NCBI RefSeq assembly: GCF_000961885.1
Contig: NZ_JZKH01000110.1
Span: 1 to 22,515 of the forward strand
From: Streptomyces rubellomurinus
Lineage (GTDB): Bacteria > Actinomycetota > Actinomycetes > Streptomycetales > Streptomycetaceae
DNA: 22,515 nt
Reading direction: 5' to 3'
Shown here: piece by piece, positions 1 through 7,937 of the stretch
Position numbering within the stretch: the first letter of the stretch is position 1
Layout: the number at the start of each line of letters is the position of its first letter
Position numbers and translations under genes: made by a program
The notes under the pieces: generated by a model
The model's database searches: none
What the model was told of the DNA's origin: nothing
Seen by the model: only the letters and a program-made list of their open reading frames with translations

Positions 1-895
1 GGTCGGGGGTGAGGGTGGGGGTGGGGGTCGGGGCGGGCTTGCGGGTGGGGGACTGGCCGAGGAGGAGGGCGCCGAGGGCGAGGGTGAGGCCGAGGAGCTG
101 CCAGGGGGTGAGGGTCTGGTGGAGGACGACGAGGCCGCCGAGGGTGGCGACGACGGGGTTGACCAGGCCGAGGAAGGAGACCGGGCCGGCGCCGAGGCGG
201 TCGATGCCGCGGAACCAGAGGACGTAGCCGACCGCGGTGCTGAAGAGGCTGAGGTAGGCGAAGCCGGCCAGGTTGGCGCCGCTGAGCGCGGGCGGGGCGC
301 CCTCGACGAAGGCGGCTAGCGGGACGAGGACGACGGAGCCGGCGAGGAGCTGCCAGGCGGTCACGTCGAGCATGGTCGCGCCTTCGGGGCGGCCCCAGCG
401 GCGGATGAGGACGGTGCCCATCGCCATCAGCGCGATCGCGGCGGCCATCGCGGCGATGCCGAGGGCGTCGAGCCGGGCGCCGCCGTTGAGGACGAGCAGG
501 GCCACGCCGCCGACGCCGACCAGCCCGGCGACCAGGGCCCGCCGGCCGGGCCGTACGCCCAGCACGCCGATGGAGAACCCGGCGACGAGCAGCGGCTGGA
601 TCGCGCCGATGGTGGCGGCGACGCCGCCGGGCAGGCGGTAGGCGGCGACGAAGGTGAGCGGGAAGAACAGCCCGATGTTGAGCATGCCGAGGATCGCCGC
701 GCGGCCCCACCAGCGCCCCTTGGGGAGCTTGCGGCCGAGGAGGAGCAGGAGGAGCCCGGCGGGGAGGGCGCGCAGCGCGGCGAGCAGGAGCGGGCGGCCC
801 TCGGGCAGCAGCTGGGTGGTGACCAGGTAGGTGGTGCCCCAGGCGGCCGGGGCGAGGGCTGCGGTGGCGGCGATGCCGATGCGCTTGCGGTCCAT
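1..895 (-). CDS. EamA/DMT-family transporter (3' end outside window)
   Basis: Reading left from the ATG at 895 gives at least 298 codons with no stop, so the C-terminus lies outside the window. The protein is almost wholly hydrophobic, with about ten likely membrane segments in two similar halves. An early AxWGTTY motif (around residues 18-23) and a second-half SLFSTAVGYVLWFRGID segment are typical of EamA-type exporters of the drug/metabolite superfamily. A GGGG ribosome site lies 8-11 bases before the ATG. The last visible residues are a Pro-Thr-rich tail (PAPTPTPTLTP), which may be the cytoplasmic C-terminus. It is divergent from a marR gene, and MarR proteins often control a neighbouring exporter, so the substrate may be a small toxic or regulatory molecule. 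The substrate cannot be read from sequence. Confidence 0.88.
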   Translation of the reverse strand, partial: MDRKRIGIAATAALAPAAWGTTYLVTTQLLPEGRPLLLAALRALPAGLLLLLLGRKLPKGRWWGRAAILGMLNIGLFFPLTFVAAYRLPGGVAATIGAIQPLLVAGFSIGVLGVRPGRRALVAGLVGVGGVALLVLNGGARLDALGIAAMAAAIALMAMGTVLIRRWGRPEGATMLDVTAWQLLAGSVVLVPLAAFVEGAPPALSGANLAGFAYLSLFSTAVGYVLWFRGIDRLGAGPVSFLGLVNPVVATLGGLVVLHQTLTPWQLLGLTLALGALLLGQSPTRKPAPTPTPTLTPD

Positions 896-907
896 CAGAG
901 ATCCCCC

Positions 908-986
908 TGAACGTTGATTATCTGAACGTTGAGATATTTCTACGCCCGGCGGTAGCTGAACGTCAAGTATGTGAGCGTTAAGATAT
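908..986. promoter_or_regulatory. Probable MarR operator: two copies of a 30-bp repeat
   Basis: Positions 908-937 and 957-986 are imperfect direct copies of one 30-bp sequence, 49 bp apart. Each contains two TGAACGTT-like half sites 15 bp apart. The right half of copy one, TATCTGAACGTTGAGATA (919-936), is an 18-bp palindrome with one mismatched symmetric pair. Size and symmetry fit a MarR dimer site. The second copy is more diverged. The region is much more AT-rich than its surroundings and lies between the divergent transporter and marR genes. Binding by the adjacent MarR protein is inferred. Confidence 0.6.
937..966 (-). promoter_or_regulatory. Candidate promoter of the EamA transporter gene
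   Basis: On the minus strand TTGACG (961-966) and TAGAAA (937-942) are separated by 18 bases, a fair match to a housekeeping actinobacterial promoter. The -35 box lies inside the second operator repeat and the -10 box touches the first, so a bound MarR dimer would block polymerase. A plus-strand TAAGAT at 979-984 could be the -10 box of marR itself, but has no good -35. Confidence 0.4.
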
Positions 987-1038
987 GTGGACCGGGAGGG
1001 GGCCGGTGAACGACGGCAGTCACGAAAGGCGGACGACC

Positions 1039-1557
1039 ATGCAGGAGCGCGACACCATCGACGGGATCGTCGAGCAGTGGACCGGGACCGGGCTCGACCT
1101 CGACCTCGACGTCATCGCCCTGGTCGGCCGGATGCGCCGCCTCGGCGTCCGGGTCGAGAACGCCCTGCGCGAGTACTTCACCAGCTGCGGCCTGGACTCC
1201 TCCGAGTTCGACGTCCTCGCCACCCTGCGCCGCTCCGGCGAACCGTACGAACTCAACGCCCGCGCGCTGCTCAAGGCCGCGATGGTCACTTCGGGCGCCA
1301 TCACCAACCGCGTCGACCGCCTCTCCGCGAAGGGCCTGGTGGAGCGCCGCCCCTGCCCGGACGACCGCCGCGCCGTCCTGGTCCGCCTCACCCCGGCCGG
1401 CAAGGACCTCATCGACTCCGTCCTGGACGGCCACGTCCGCAACGAGCAGCGCATCCTCGCCGCCCTCGACGCCGGTGAACGCGCCCAGCTCGACGGCCTG
1501 TTGCGCAAGCTCCTGGTCGCCCACGGGGACACCGAGCCGGTGCTCGGGCGGCGCTGA
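1039..1557 (+). CDS. MarR-family transcriptional regulator
   Basis: This is a 172-aa winged-helix regulator of usual MarR length. An N-terminal helix (about residues 25-50) leads into the DNA-binding part: a SSEFDVLATLRR helix, then MVTSGAITNRVDRLSAKGLVERR as recognition helix and start of the wing, then PDDRRAVLVRLTPAG as the wing, and a C-terminal dimer helix. These are standard MarR signatures. The ATG at 1039 is preferred over an in-frame ATG at 985 because GAAAGG lies 9-14 bases upstream, and the earlier ATG lies in the operator repeat. It is divergent from the EamA exporter and probably represses it and itself until a ligand binds. The ligand is unknown. Confidence 0.9.
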   Translation: MQERDTIDGIVEQWTGTGLDLDLDVIALVGRMRRLGVRVENALREYFTSCGLDSSEFDVLATLRRSGEPYELNARALLKAAMVTSGAITNRVDRLSAKGLVERRPCPDDRRAVLVRLTPAGKDLIDSVLDGHVRNEQRILAALDAGERAQLDGLLRKLLVAHGDTEPVLGRR

Positions 1558-1583
1558 CGACCGGCCCGCGTGTCCGCGAGCCG

Positions 1584-1603
1584 CCCGGGTGCGTTAACCC
1601 GGG
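1584..1603 (+). terminator. Hairpin after marR, possible weak terminator
   Basis: CCCGGGT (1584-1590) and ACCCGGG (1597-1603) form a perfect 7-bp stem with a 6-base loop, 27 bases after the marR stop. There is no T-run after it. It may end marR transcription or just lie in the leader of the next gene. Confidence 0.35.
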
Positions 1604-1631
1604 TGGGAGACCGCACCGGAGGAGAAGGCCG

Positions 1632-2087
1632 ATGAAGGACAGGACGCCCAGGGACATCGCCGTCGACGACCAGCTGCGCGCGGCCGGCGCGGAGGGCGCG
1701 CAGTGGCTCGCCGACTCCGGGTGGGGGCCGCCGGTGAAGGTGCCGGTGCAGCAGGCCGCCGGCTGGCTCCAGGAGACCCGTTCCCGGATGCTGGCCTCGC
1801 AGGAGGACGAGTCCTGCACCTGGTGCGACCACCTGATCCACGGCGGGCCGCAGCCCGTCGTCGTGCACGCCGAACACCCGACCCACCTGGTCTGCCGCGC
1901 CTGCTCGATCACCGCCCGGCCGAACCGCGCCTGCCTGGACTGCGGGAAGCCGGCCGACTCGAAGTCCCCGGCCGACGGCCGCGAGGACGTCTTCATGGGC
2001 CCGGTGGCGATCTACACCCGCCTGCGCTGCGCCCCCTGCCACGCCCGCGGCAACCCCCGCCGGGGCACCTTCGGCCAGGGCGGCTGA
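1632..2087 (+). CDS. Small protein with four CxxC pairs, probable zinc-binding
   Basis: This is a 151-aa soluble protein of unknown function. Its main feature is eight cysteines in four CxxC pairs: C62/C65, C88/C91, C101/C104 and C133/C136. The first two pairs are 22 residues apart and the last two 28 apart, enough for two zinc-ribbon-like sites. Pairs one and three have the knuckle look (CTWCDH, CLDCGK). The first 60 residues lack cysteines and are probably helical. A strong GGAGGAGAAGG ribosome site precedes the ATG. It stands alone on the plus strand, converging with the lipoprotein gene 14 bases downstream. Nucleic-acid binding, protein binding or a structural zinc role are all possible; I do not recognise the family. 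Confidence 0.72.
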   Translation: MKDRTPRDIAVDDQLRAAGAEGAQWLADSGWGPPVKVPVQQAAGWLQETRSRMLASQEDESCTWCDHLIHGGPQPVVVHAEHPTHLVCRACSITARPNRACLDCGKPADSKSPADGREDVFMGPVAIYTRLRCAPCHARGNPRRGTFGQGG

Positions 2088-2101
2088 CGCCGCCGGGGTG
2101 G

Positions 2102-2581
2102 TCAGATCTGGTCGGTGAGGGTCTTGAGGTGGGTGATGGCGGTGTCGAAGTCGCCCTGCATCCGGTCGTAGGCGCCGGAGTCCCCGGCGGCCACCGCGTC
2201 GCAGTTCTTGGTGGTCTTCTGGAGGTCGGCGAGGACCTGGCCCCACTCCGTGGGGGCGCCCGCCTCCGGCCGGACGCCGTCGACCTTCGTGGCCAGGGTC
2301 GCGCACGCCTTGCCCACGGCCGCCGGGTCGCCGTGGGTGCTCATGATGGCCGTGGTCATCGGCAGCACGGCGGCGCTCACGGTGCCGAACTGCGAGGACT
2401 GCAGGGCCCAGGCCTGCACGGGGTTGGCGCTCGCGCTCGGCCCGGTACTCGCAGCGGAGGGGGCGGGGGTGGAGGCGGCGGCCGAGGGGGCCGCCGCCGG
2501 GGTGGCCGCGGGGGTGCTGCGCGCGCACCCCGCCAGGGCGGCAGCGGTCACGAGCAGGCAGGTGGCGGCGGCGCGGCGCAT
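2102..2581 (-). CDS. Secreted lipoprotein, function unknown
   Basis: This 159-aa protein begins with a short Arg-rich n-region, a hydrophobic stretch and a clear lipobox LAGC. The lipid-modified cysteine is C19, so the mature protein should be anchored to the outer face of the membrane. Residues 20-55 are a low-complexity Ala/Pro/Ser/Thr linker. The folded part (about 56-159) looks helical, with two further cysteines, C92 and C126, that could form a disulfide (CATLATKVDG and NCDAVAAGD). Ribosome site AAGGAA lies just before the ATG. It is followed on the minus strand by nothing and preceded by the OsmC gene, 73 bases away. No catalytic motif was seen. It resembles the many small streptomycete lipoproteins without assigned function. 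Confidence 0.82.
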   Translation of the reverse strand: MRRAAATCLLVTAAALAGCARSTPAATPAAAPSAAASTPAPSAASTGPSASANPVQAWALQSSQFGTVSAAVLPMTTAIMSTHGDPAAVGKACATLATKVDGVRPEAGAPTEWGQVLADLQKTTKNCDAVAAGDSGAYDRMQGDFDTAITHLKTLTDQI

Positions 2582-2654
2582 GGGTTTCCTTCGGTCCGTT
2601 GGTGCGACGAGCCGCGACCGTACCCGCTGCTCCGCCCGCCGGCGACGGCGGGGG

Positions 2655-3131
2655 TCAGTTGCCCGCGGCCACCGTCACGACCGGCTCGTGGCGGACCGGG
2701 AAGTTGACCGAGTTGGCGATGAAGCAGGACCGGTGGGCGTCCGCGTGCAGGGCGACGGCCTTGTCCACCATGGCCTCCTCCGCGACCTCGACGCGCGGGT
2801 GGAGCACCGCCGAGGTGAAGTGCCCGCCGTCCGCCGTCTCGGCCATCCGTCCGACCGGCTGGTCGCTGTACGAGGTGACGACGACGCCGTTGACCGCGCA
2901 CAGGTGCAGGTACCACAGCAGGTGGCACTGGGAGATGGAGGCGAGCAGCAGCTGCTCGGGGTTCCAGCGGGCCGGGTCGCCGCGGAAGGCGGGGTCGGAG
3001 GAGCCCGGGATGGTGGGCAGGCCCGGGGCGGAGACCTCGTGGTCGCGGGCGTAGGAGCGGTAGTCGCCGGTGCCGGTGCCCTGGTTGCCGGTCCAGGTGA
3101 TCTCGACGGTGTACGTGTGCTGCCTGGTCAT
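2655..3131 (-). CDS. OsmC/Ohr-family peroxide-detoxification protein
   Basis: This is a 158-aa protein of usual OsmC length. OsmC and Ohr enzymes reduce organic hydroperoxides with two cysteines. Here the pair is C69, in the NPEQLLLASISQC segment, and C136, in RSCFIANSVNFPV. The NPEQLLLAS motif carries the conserved helix glutamate. The N-terminal part (HTYTVEITWTGN) is the usual beta-strand hairpin with a YRSYARDHEV segment. The start is well fixed by GGAGG about 8 bases before the ATG. It may be co-transcribed with the lipoprotein gene 73 bases downstream. The exact peroxide substrate, or whether it is an OsmC-like member without peroxidase activity, cannot be read from sequence. Confidence 0.88.
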   Translation of the reverse strand: MTRQHTYTVEITWTGNQGTGTGDYRSYARDHEVSAPGLPTIPGSSDPAFRGDPARWNPEQLLLASISQCHLLWYLHLCAVNGVVVTSYSDQPVGRMAETADGGHFTSAVLHPRVEVAEEAMVDKAVALHADAHRSCFIANSVNFPVRHEPVVTVAAGN

Positions 3132-3179
3132 GCCGATTGCCTCCGGGGGCCGGGAACCTGCTGGTCGGTCACCGGACAG

Positions 3180-3722
3180 TCAACCGCAGGTGGCGACCCG
3201 GGCGAGAACGGTTCGGGCACACTCCTGAGCCGTCGCCCGCGTGGTGTCGATCACCAGGTCGTAGCCGACGCCCGTGTGCACCGCCGTCGCCTGCGCGGCG
3301 GCCATCCCGGCGACGCGGTCGCCGCGGGCGGCCTCCCGGGCGGCGGCGACGGCCGGGTCGCAGCGCACGCCGACCCAGAGCACGTCGAGGCCGTCCAGCG
3401 CCGTACGCCACCGGGCCTGCGAGGCGGCGCCGCCGAGGAACACCTCGTCGACGATGACGTGCGCGCCGGCCCGGGCCATCGCCGCGACGCCGAGCGTCCA
3501 GGCGGCGTCCAGGGCGGCGAAGGCGGGGCCGACCTCGACGGTGCCGTCGCCGTCCGTCACGCCGCCGAGGCCGTCGGCCCCGCCGAGCAGTCGCGGCGGC
3601 AGCGCCTCGACCAGGGTGTCGGCGCCGAGGTGCAGCCAGGGTTCCGGCAGCAGTTCCTGCAGCTGCCGGGCGAGGCTCGACTTGCCGGAGCTGGAGCCGC
3701 CGTTGAGGACGATCACGCGCAT
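3180..3722 (-). CDS. Chloramphenicol phosphotransferase-like kinase
   Basis: This 180-aa P-loop kinase closely follows the chloramphenicol 3-O-phosphotransferase of Streptomyces venezuelae as I remember it. It has the ATP-binding loop GGSSSGKSS (residues 8-16), then LPEPWLHLGADTLVEALP with D35 matching the catalytic Asp, then AFAALDAAWTLGVAAMARAGAHVIVDEVFLGG and DVLWVGVRCD. The C-terminal part has ARGDRVAGMAA, a nucleotide-binding lid. In S. venezuelae the enzyme protects the producer of chloramphenicol. No chloramphenicol biosynthesis gene is seen here, so the natural substrate may be something else. It lies 59 bases after cobB on the same strand but has its own possible promoter at 3729-3734. 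Confidence 0.85.
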   Translation of the reverse strand: MRVIVLNGGSSSGKSSLARQLQELLPEPWLHLGADTLVEALPPRLLGGADGLGGVTDGDGTVEVGPAFAALDAAWTLGVAAMARAGAHVIVDEVFLGGAASQARWRTALDGLDVLWVGVRCDPAVAAAREAARGDRVAGMAAAQATAVHTGVGYDLVIDTTRATAQECARTVLARVATCG

Positions 3723-3728
3723 GCGCGC

Positions 3729-3734
3729 ATCCTA
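3729..3734 (-). promoter_or_regulatory. Candidate -10 box giving a leaderless CPT-like transcript
   Basis: TAGGAT on the minus strand is separated from the ATG at 3722 by exactly 6 bases and no ribosome site is present. Transcription would start at or next to the A of the ATG. No convincing -35 was found at the usual distance. Confidence 0.35.
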
Positions 3735-3781
3735 CGGACGGGCCGCTCCGGCGGCACCGCAACAACCGCCGACCGGGCCCG

Positions 3782-5149
3782 TCACCCGGCGTCGTACGCC
3801 GCCGCGGCCGCCGCGAAGGACGCGGCGAGCCCGGGCGTCCCGGCCCAGTGCAGGTGCAGGTAGGAGGCGTGCACGTTGCCGGCCGCGAAGCCCTCCCGGC
3901 GCGGGCCGCCGGGCAACTGCCAGCCCCAGGCGGGGAGTTCGCCGGCGCCCGGCTCGCAGACCGTCCGGTGGAACTCGTGCCCGCGCAGCCGGGTGCCGGC
4001 CGGGGCGAGCGGGGAGTCGTGCAGGGCGACGGCCTCCCGGTAGCCGAGGGTGAGCCGTTCGGTCATCCGGGCGTCGGTGTCGAGCACGCCGCACATCGGC
4101 AGGCCGTCCAACTCCCGCCCGAGGTAGAGCAGTCCGGCGCACTCGGCGGCGACCGGCCCGCCGGAGGCGGCGAACGCGGCGATGGCCGAGCGCAGTTCGG
4201 CGTTGCCGCTCAACTCCCGGACGTACAGCTCCGGGAAGCCGCCGCCGATGACCAGGCCGGCCGTGCCCTCGGGCAGGGCGGAGGCGTGCAGCGGGTCGAA
4301 CGGGACGACCTCCGCGCCCGCCGCGCCGAGCAGTTCGGCGTTCTCGGCGTACGAGAAGGAGAACGCCGCGCCGCCGGCCACGGCGATCCGCGGCCGGCCG
4401 GCGACCGGCGCCACCTCGGCGTACGGGTCCCACGGCTCGGCGTCCAACTCCGGTGCGGTGCGCGCGAGTTCCAGCAGGGCGTCGAGGTCGACCGAGGAGG
4501 CGACCAGGTCCCCCATGTCCGCGACGGCCTTCAGCGCCTCCGCCGAGCGCTCCACGGCCGGGATCAGCCCGAGGTGCCGGGACGGCGTGGCGACGGCGGC
4601 CGAGCGGCGCAGCGCGCCGAGCACCGGCACGCCCGAGCCCTCTTCCAGTGCCTCGCGCAGGAGTTGCTCGTGCCGGTCGGAGGCGACCCGGTTGAGGATC
4701 ACCCCCGCCAGGCGCACCTGCGGGTCCCAGGAGGCGAAGCCGTGCACCAGCGCGGCGACCGACCGGGACTGCGAGGAGCCGTCGACCACCAGCACCACGG
4801 GCGCCCGCAGCAGCTTGGCGACGTGCGCGGTGGACGCCAGCTCCCCGCGCCCGGAGGCCCCGTCGAACAGCCCCATGACGCCTTCGACCACCGCGACGTC
4901 GGCGCCCGCCGCGCCGTGCAGGAACAGCGGCGCGATCCGCTCCGGCCCGCACATGAAGGCGTCCAGGTTGCGGCCCGGGCGCCCGGCGGCGAGCGCGTGG
5001 TAGCCCGGGTCGATGTAGTCCGGGCCGACCTTGTGCGGGGACACCGCCAGCCCGCGCGCGGCGAGCGCCGCGATCAGGCCGGTGGCGACGGTGGTCTTGC
5101 CGGCGCCGGAGGAGGGCGCGGCGACGACGAGGCGGGGGATGTTGCTCAA
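3782..5149 (-). CDS. cobB: Cobyrinate a,c-diamide synthase
   Basis: This 455-aa enzyme uses ATP and glutamine to amidate the a and c carboxyls of (hydrogeno)cobyrinic acid. The N-terminal synthetase domain has the P-loop APSSGAGKTT (11-20), HKVGPDYIDPGYH (39-51), NLDAF (61-65) and VEGVMGLFDG (88-97). The C-terminal glutamine amidotransferase domain has IGGGFPE (301-307), the nucleophile C337 in AAECAGL and RGHEFHRT (389-396). The His of the triad is probably H432 or H434 in YLHLHW. Length is normal. The start is TTG at 5149, with GGTGA 4 bases upstream, just after the cobO stop codon, so translation is probably coupled. It is the last gene of the riboswitch-led cob operon in this window. Confidence 0.95.
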   Translation of the reverse strand: MSNIPRLVVAAPSSGAGKTTVATGLIAALAARGLAVSPHKVGPDYIDPGYHALAAGRPGRNLDAFMCGPERIAPLFLHGAAGADVAVVEGVMGLFDGASGRGELASTAHVAKLLRAPVVLVVDGSSQSRSVAALVHGFASWDPQVRLAGVILNRVASDRHEQLLREALEEGSGVPVLGALRRSAAVATPSRHLGLIPAVERSAEALKAVADMGDLVASSVDLDALLELARTAPELDAEPWDPYAEVAPVAGRPRIAVAGGAAFSFSYAENAELLGAAGAEVVPFDPLHASALPEGTAGLVIGGGFPELYVRELSGNAELRSAIAAFAASGGPVAAECAGLLYLGRELDGLPMCGVLDTDARMTERLTLGYREAVALHDSPLAPAGTRLRGHEFHRTVCEPGAGELPAWGWQLPGGPRREGFAAGNVHASYLHLHWAGTPGLAASFAAAAAAYDAG

Positions 5150-5153
5150 GAGG

Positions 5154-5759
5154 TCACCACTCGATACCGCGCTGGCCCTTGCGGCCGGCGTCCATGGGGT
5201 GCTTGACCTTGGTCATCTCGGTGACCAGGTCGGCGACTTCGGTCAGCGCCTCGGGCGCGTACCGGCCGGTGATGACGACGTGCTGGCTGCCGGGGCGGTC
5301 CTTGAGCACGGCGACCACCTCGTCCGGGTCGATCCACCCCCAGTGCATCGGGTAGGTGAACTCGTCCAGCACGTAGAAGCGGTAGGTCTCGGCCGCGAGG
5401 TCGCGCTTGACCTGCTCCCAGCCCTCCTTGGCCGCCTCCTCGCTGGTCATCTCCTGCTCGGCGGAGCGCTGGATCCAGGACCAGCCGGAGCCCATCTTGT
5501 GCCAGTCGACGGTGCCGCCCTCGCCGGAGGCGCCGAGCACGCGCAGCGCGTTCTCCTCGCCGACCTTCCACTTGGCGGACTTCACGAACTGGAACACCCC
5601 GACCGACCAGCCCTGGTTCCAGGCCCGCAGCGCCATGCCGAACGCGGCCGTGGACTTGCCCTTGCCGGGGCCGGTGTGCACGGCGGTGATCGGCTGCGTG
5701 CGGCGCTGACGGGTCGTCAGGCCGTCGTCGGGGACGCTCTCGGGGACTCCCTTGGGCAT
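5154..5759 (-). CDS. cobO: Cob(I)yrinic acid a,c-diamide adenosyltransferase
   Basis: This 201-aa ATP:corrinoid adenosyltransferase attaches the 5'-deoxyadenosyl group to reduced cobalt. It carries the P-loop TGPGKGKS (29-36) typical of the CobO/CobA/BtuR type rather than the unrelated PduO type. VFQFVKSAKWKVGEEN (55-70) and YVLDEFTYPMHWGW (around residue 125) are family segments, and the VVITGRYAPEAL segment follows. The first 20 residues are a variable extension often present in actinobacteria. The ATG lies 6 bases after the chelatase stop codon and the stop is 4 bases from the cobB start, placing it firmly inside the operon. Confidence 0.95.
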   Translation of the reverse strand: MPKGVPESVPDDGLTTRQRRTQPITAVHTGPGKGKSTAAFGMALRAWNQGWSVGVFQFVKSAKWKVGEENALRVLGASGEGGTVDWHKMGSGWSWIQRSAEQEMTSEEAAKEGWEQVKRDLAAETYRFYVLDEFTYPMHWGWIDPDEVVAVLKDRPGSQHVVITGRYAPEALTEVADLVTEMTKVKHPMDAGRKGQRGIEW

Positions 5760-5765
5760 GTCGGC

Positions 5766-7937
5766 TCAGGCCGCCTTTCGCATCGAACGGATGGGCTTCG
5801 CGGAGTTCGCGGTGTTCGCGGGCCTCACGGGGTTCGCGGGCCGCGCGGAGTTCACGGAACGGCTCTCGCGGACGAGCGAGGCCACGCCCTCGGCGCGCAG
5901 CTCGTCCAGGCTGACGGCGGAGCCGCCCAGCAGCCCGGCCAGGGTGCGGGCCAGGCCCAGCCGGACCGGGCCGGACTCGCAGTCCAGCACCACGCTGGCG
6001 GTGCCCTGCGCGGCGAACAGCGCGGCCGCGCGGTGGGACCGGGCGACGGCGTCCCGCCCGCCGGTGGCCCGCCCGTCGGTCACCACGACCAGCAGCGGGC
6101 GCCGGCTCGGGTCGCGCAGCCGCTCGACCCGCAGCACCTCGTGGGCGCGCAGCAGGCCGGCGGCCAGCGGGGTCCGCCCGCCGGTGGGCAGCGACTCCAG
6201 CCGCGCGGCGCCGACCTCGACGGAGGAGGTGGGCGGCAGCGCCAGCTCGGCGTCGGCGCCCCGGAAGGTGACCATGCCGATCTTGTCGCGCCGCTGGTAG
6301 GCGTCCATCAGCAGGGACAGCACGGCGCCCTTGACGGCGGTCATCCGCTGCCGGGCGGCCATCGAGCCGGAGGCGTCGACGACGAACAGCACCAGGTTGG
6401 ACTCCCGCCCCTGGCGCACCTGTTCGCGGAAGTCGTCCCGGTGCAGCACCAGCGCCCGGCCGTCCCGCCCGCGCGCCACCTGGTGCGGCGCGGCGGCCTG
6501 CAGGGTCGCGGTCAGGTGCAGCCGGCTCAGCGTGCCCTGCGGCCGCCGGGCGCGGACGGTGTGCCCGCCGGTGGTCTCGGCGGGGGAGCGGCGGCCCTGC
6601 GCGCCGTGCCCGGTGCCCTTCACGGTGAACAGCCGGGTCCGGTACGGGTCGCCGGCCGCGACGGGCGCCGACTCCCGTGCGGGCGCGGGGTGTTGGGCCG
6701 GTACGGGCGGTTGCGCGGGCTCGTCCTCGGCCGAGGTGGCCGGTCCCGGCTCCGGCGCGGCGCCGTCGAACGGCTCGGGGGCGCCACCGCCCTCGGGGCC
6801 GCCGCCGTCCGGGCCGCCGTCCTCCGGGCCGCCGTCGCCGGGGCCGTCGCCGTCGGGCCCGCTGTCCGGCCCGTCACCATCAGGACCGTCCCCCTCGGGT
6901 TCCGGCTCCGCCGGCTCCTCCGGCTGCGCGTGCTCCTCCAGCGTCCGGTCCAGCTGCTCCTCGTCCAGCCCGGGCGCGTCGAACGGGTTGCGCCGCCGCC
7001 GGTGCGGCAGCGCCAGCTGGGCGGCCTTGCGGACGTCCTCCTCCAGCACCTCGGTGCGCCCGGCCCAGGCGGCCAGCGCGACGGCGGTGCGCGCCATCAC
7101 GATGTCCGCGCGCAGCCCGTCCACCTCGAACGCGGCGCACACGGCGGTGATCTGACGCAGCGCCACATCGGTCAGCTCGACCTTGGGCAGCAACTCCCGG
7201 GCGGCGGTGATGCGTTCGGCGAGCTCCCGCTCCTCCTCGGCGAACCGCGCCGCGAAGCCGGCCGGGTCGGCGTCGTACCCGAGCCGCCGCCGGACGACCT
7301 CGGCCCGCTCGGCCGGGTCCCGGGTGGCGGCGATCTCGACGGTCAGGCCGAACCGGTCGAGCAGCTGCGGCCGCAGCTCGCCCTCCTCCGGGTTCATCGT
7401 GCCGACCAGCAGGAACCGCGCCGCGTGCCGCACCGACACGCCCTCGCGCTCGACGTACGAGCGGCCCATCGCGGCGGCGTCCAGCAGCAGGTCGACGACG
7501 TGGTCCTGGAGCAGGTTCACCTCGTCGATGTAGAGCACGCCCCGGTGCGCCTTGGCGAGCAGCCCGGGCTCGTACGCCTTGACGCCCTCGGCGAGCGCCC
7601 GCTCCAGGTCGAGCGAGCCGACGATCCGGTCCTCGGCCACGCCGACCGGCAACTCGACCAGCTGGGAGGGTCGTTCGTGACCGGCGACGGAGGTGTGCGG
7701 CCCGTCCGGGCACTGCGGGTCCGGTGCGGCCGGGTCGCAGGCGAAGCGGCAGCCGTCCACGGCGGCGATGGAGGGCAGCAGCCCGGCCAGCGCGCGCACC
7801 ATGGTGGACTTCGCGGTGCCCTTCTCGCCGCGCACCAGCACGCCGCCCACGGCCGGGGAGACGGCGTTGAGCAGCAGCCCGAGCCGCAGGTCGGCCATGC
7901 CGACGATCGCGGTGAACGGATAGCGGACGTCAGTCAT
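5766..7937 (-). CDS. Fused ChlI-ChlD-type chelatase subunit, probable cobaltochelatase partner
   Basis: This 723-aa protein joins an AAA+ ATPase and a VWA domain, as in Mg-chelatase I and D subunits. The AAA+ part has Walker [10 protein letters not shown] (37-45), Walker B VLYIDEVN (134-141), sensor [10 protein letters not shown] (179-188) and LDRFGLTV (193-200). A Pro/Gly/Asp/Glu linker with DGDGPD-like repeats follows (about 345-420). The VWA domain has a complete metal site: DASGS (521-525), T589 in RTPLAAG and TDG (620-622). With CobN such proteins insert cobalt into the corrin ring; placement in a cob operon favours this over magnesium chelation. No cobN is in the window. The ATG overlaps the cobQ stop by 8 bases. 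Residues 695-718 are a tripeptide-repeat tail. Confidence 0.9.
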   Translation of the reverse strand: MTDVRYPFTAIVGMADLRLGLLLNAVSPAVGGVLVRGEKGTAKSTMVRALAGLLPSIAAVDGCRFACDPAAPDPQCPDGPHTSVAGHERPSQLVELPVGVAEDRIVGSLDLERALAEGVKAYEPGLLAKAHRGVLYIDEVNLLQDHVVDLLLDAAAMGRSYVEREGVSVRHAARFLLVGTMNPEEGELRPQLLDRFGLTVEIAATRDPAERAEVVRRRLGYDADPAGFAARFAEEERELAERITAARELLPKVELTDVALRQITAVCAAFEVDGLRADIVMARTAVALAAWAGRTEVLEEDVRKAAQLALPHRRRRNPFDAPGLDEEQLDRTLEEHAQPEEPAEPEPEGDGPDGDGPDSGPDGDGPGDGGPEDGGPDGGGPEGGGAPEPFDGAAPEPGPATSAEDEPAQPPVPAQHPAPARESAPVAAGDPYRTRLFTVKGTGHGAQGRRSPAETTGGHTVRARRPQGTLSRLHLTATLQAAAPHQVARGRDGRALVLHRDDFREQVRQGRESNLVLFVVDASGSMAARQRMTAVKGAVLSLLMDAYQRRDKIGMVTFRGADAELALPPTSSVEVGAARLESLPTGGRTPLAAGLLRAHEVLRVERLRDPSRRPLLVVVTDGRATGGRDAVARSHRAAALFAAQGTASVVLDCESGPVRLGLARTLAGLLGGSAVSLDELRAEGVASLVRESRSVNSARPANPVRPANTANSAKPIRSMRKAA
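5784..5855 (-). repeat. 9-bp tandem repeat encoding a tripeptide tail
   Basis: The 3' end of the chelatase gene is built of 9-bp units. On the plus strand TTCGCGG or a close variant recurs at 5797, 5806, 5815, 5824, 5833, 5842 and 5851, exactly 9 bases apart. In the gene's frame they encode [21 protein letters not shown] and a last diverged IRS (residues 695-718). The unit is a multiple of three, so copy-number change keeps the frame. Confidence 0.85.

Noticed and set aside
985..1038. Earlier start of the marR gene at 985
   Set aside because: The ATG lies in the operator repeat and lacks a ribosome site; the ATG at 1039 has a good one and a normal N-terminus.
1584..1603. Strong intrinsic terminator after marR
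   Set aside because: The hairpin stem is only 7 bp and has no T-run, so it is listed only as weak.
2208..3863. 551-aa plus-strand ORF over the lipoprotein, OsmC and CPT-like genes
   Set aside because: It runs antisense to three genes with recognisable motifs and has no motif of its own.
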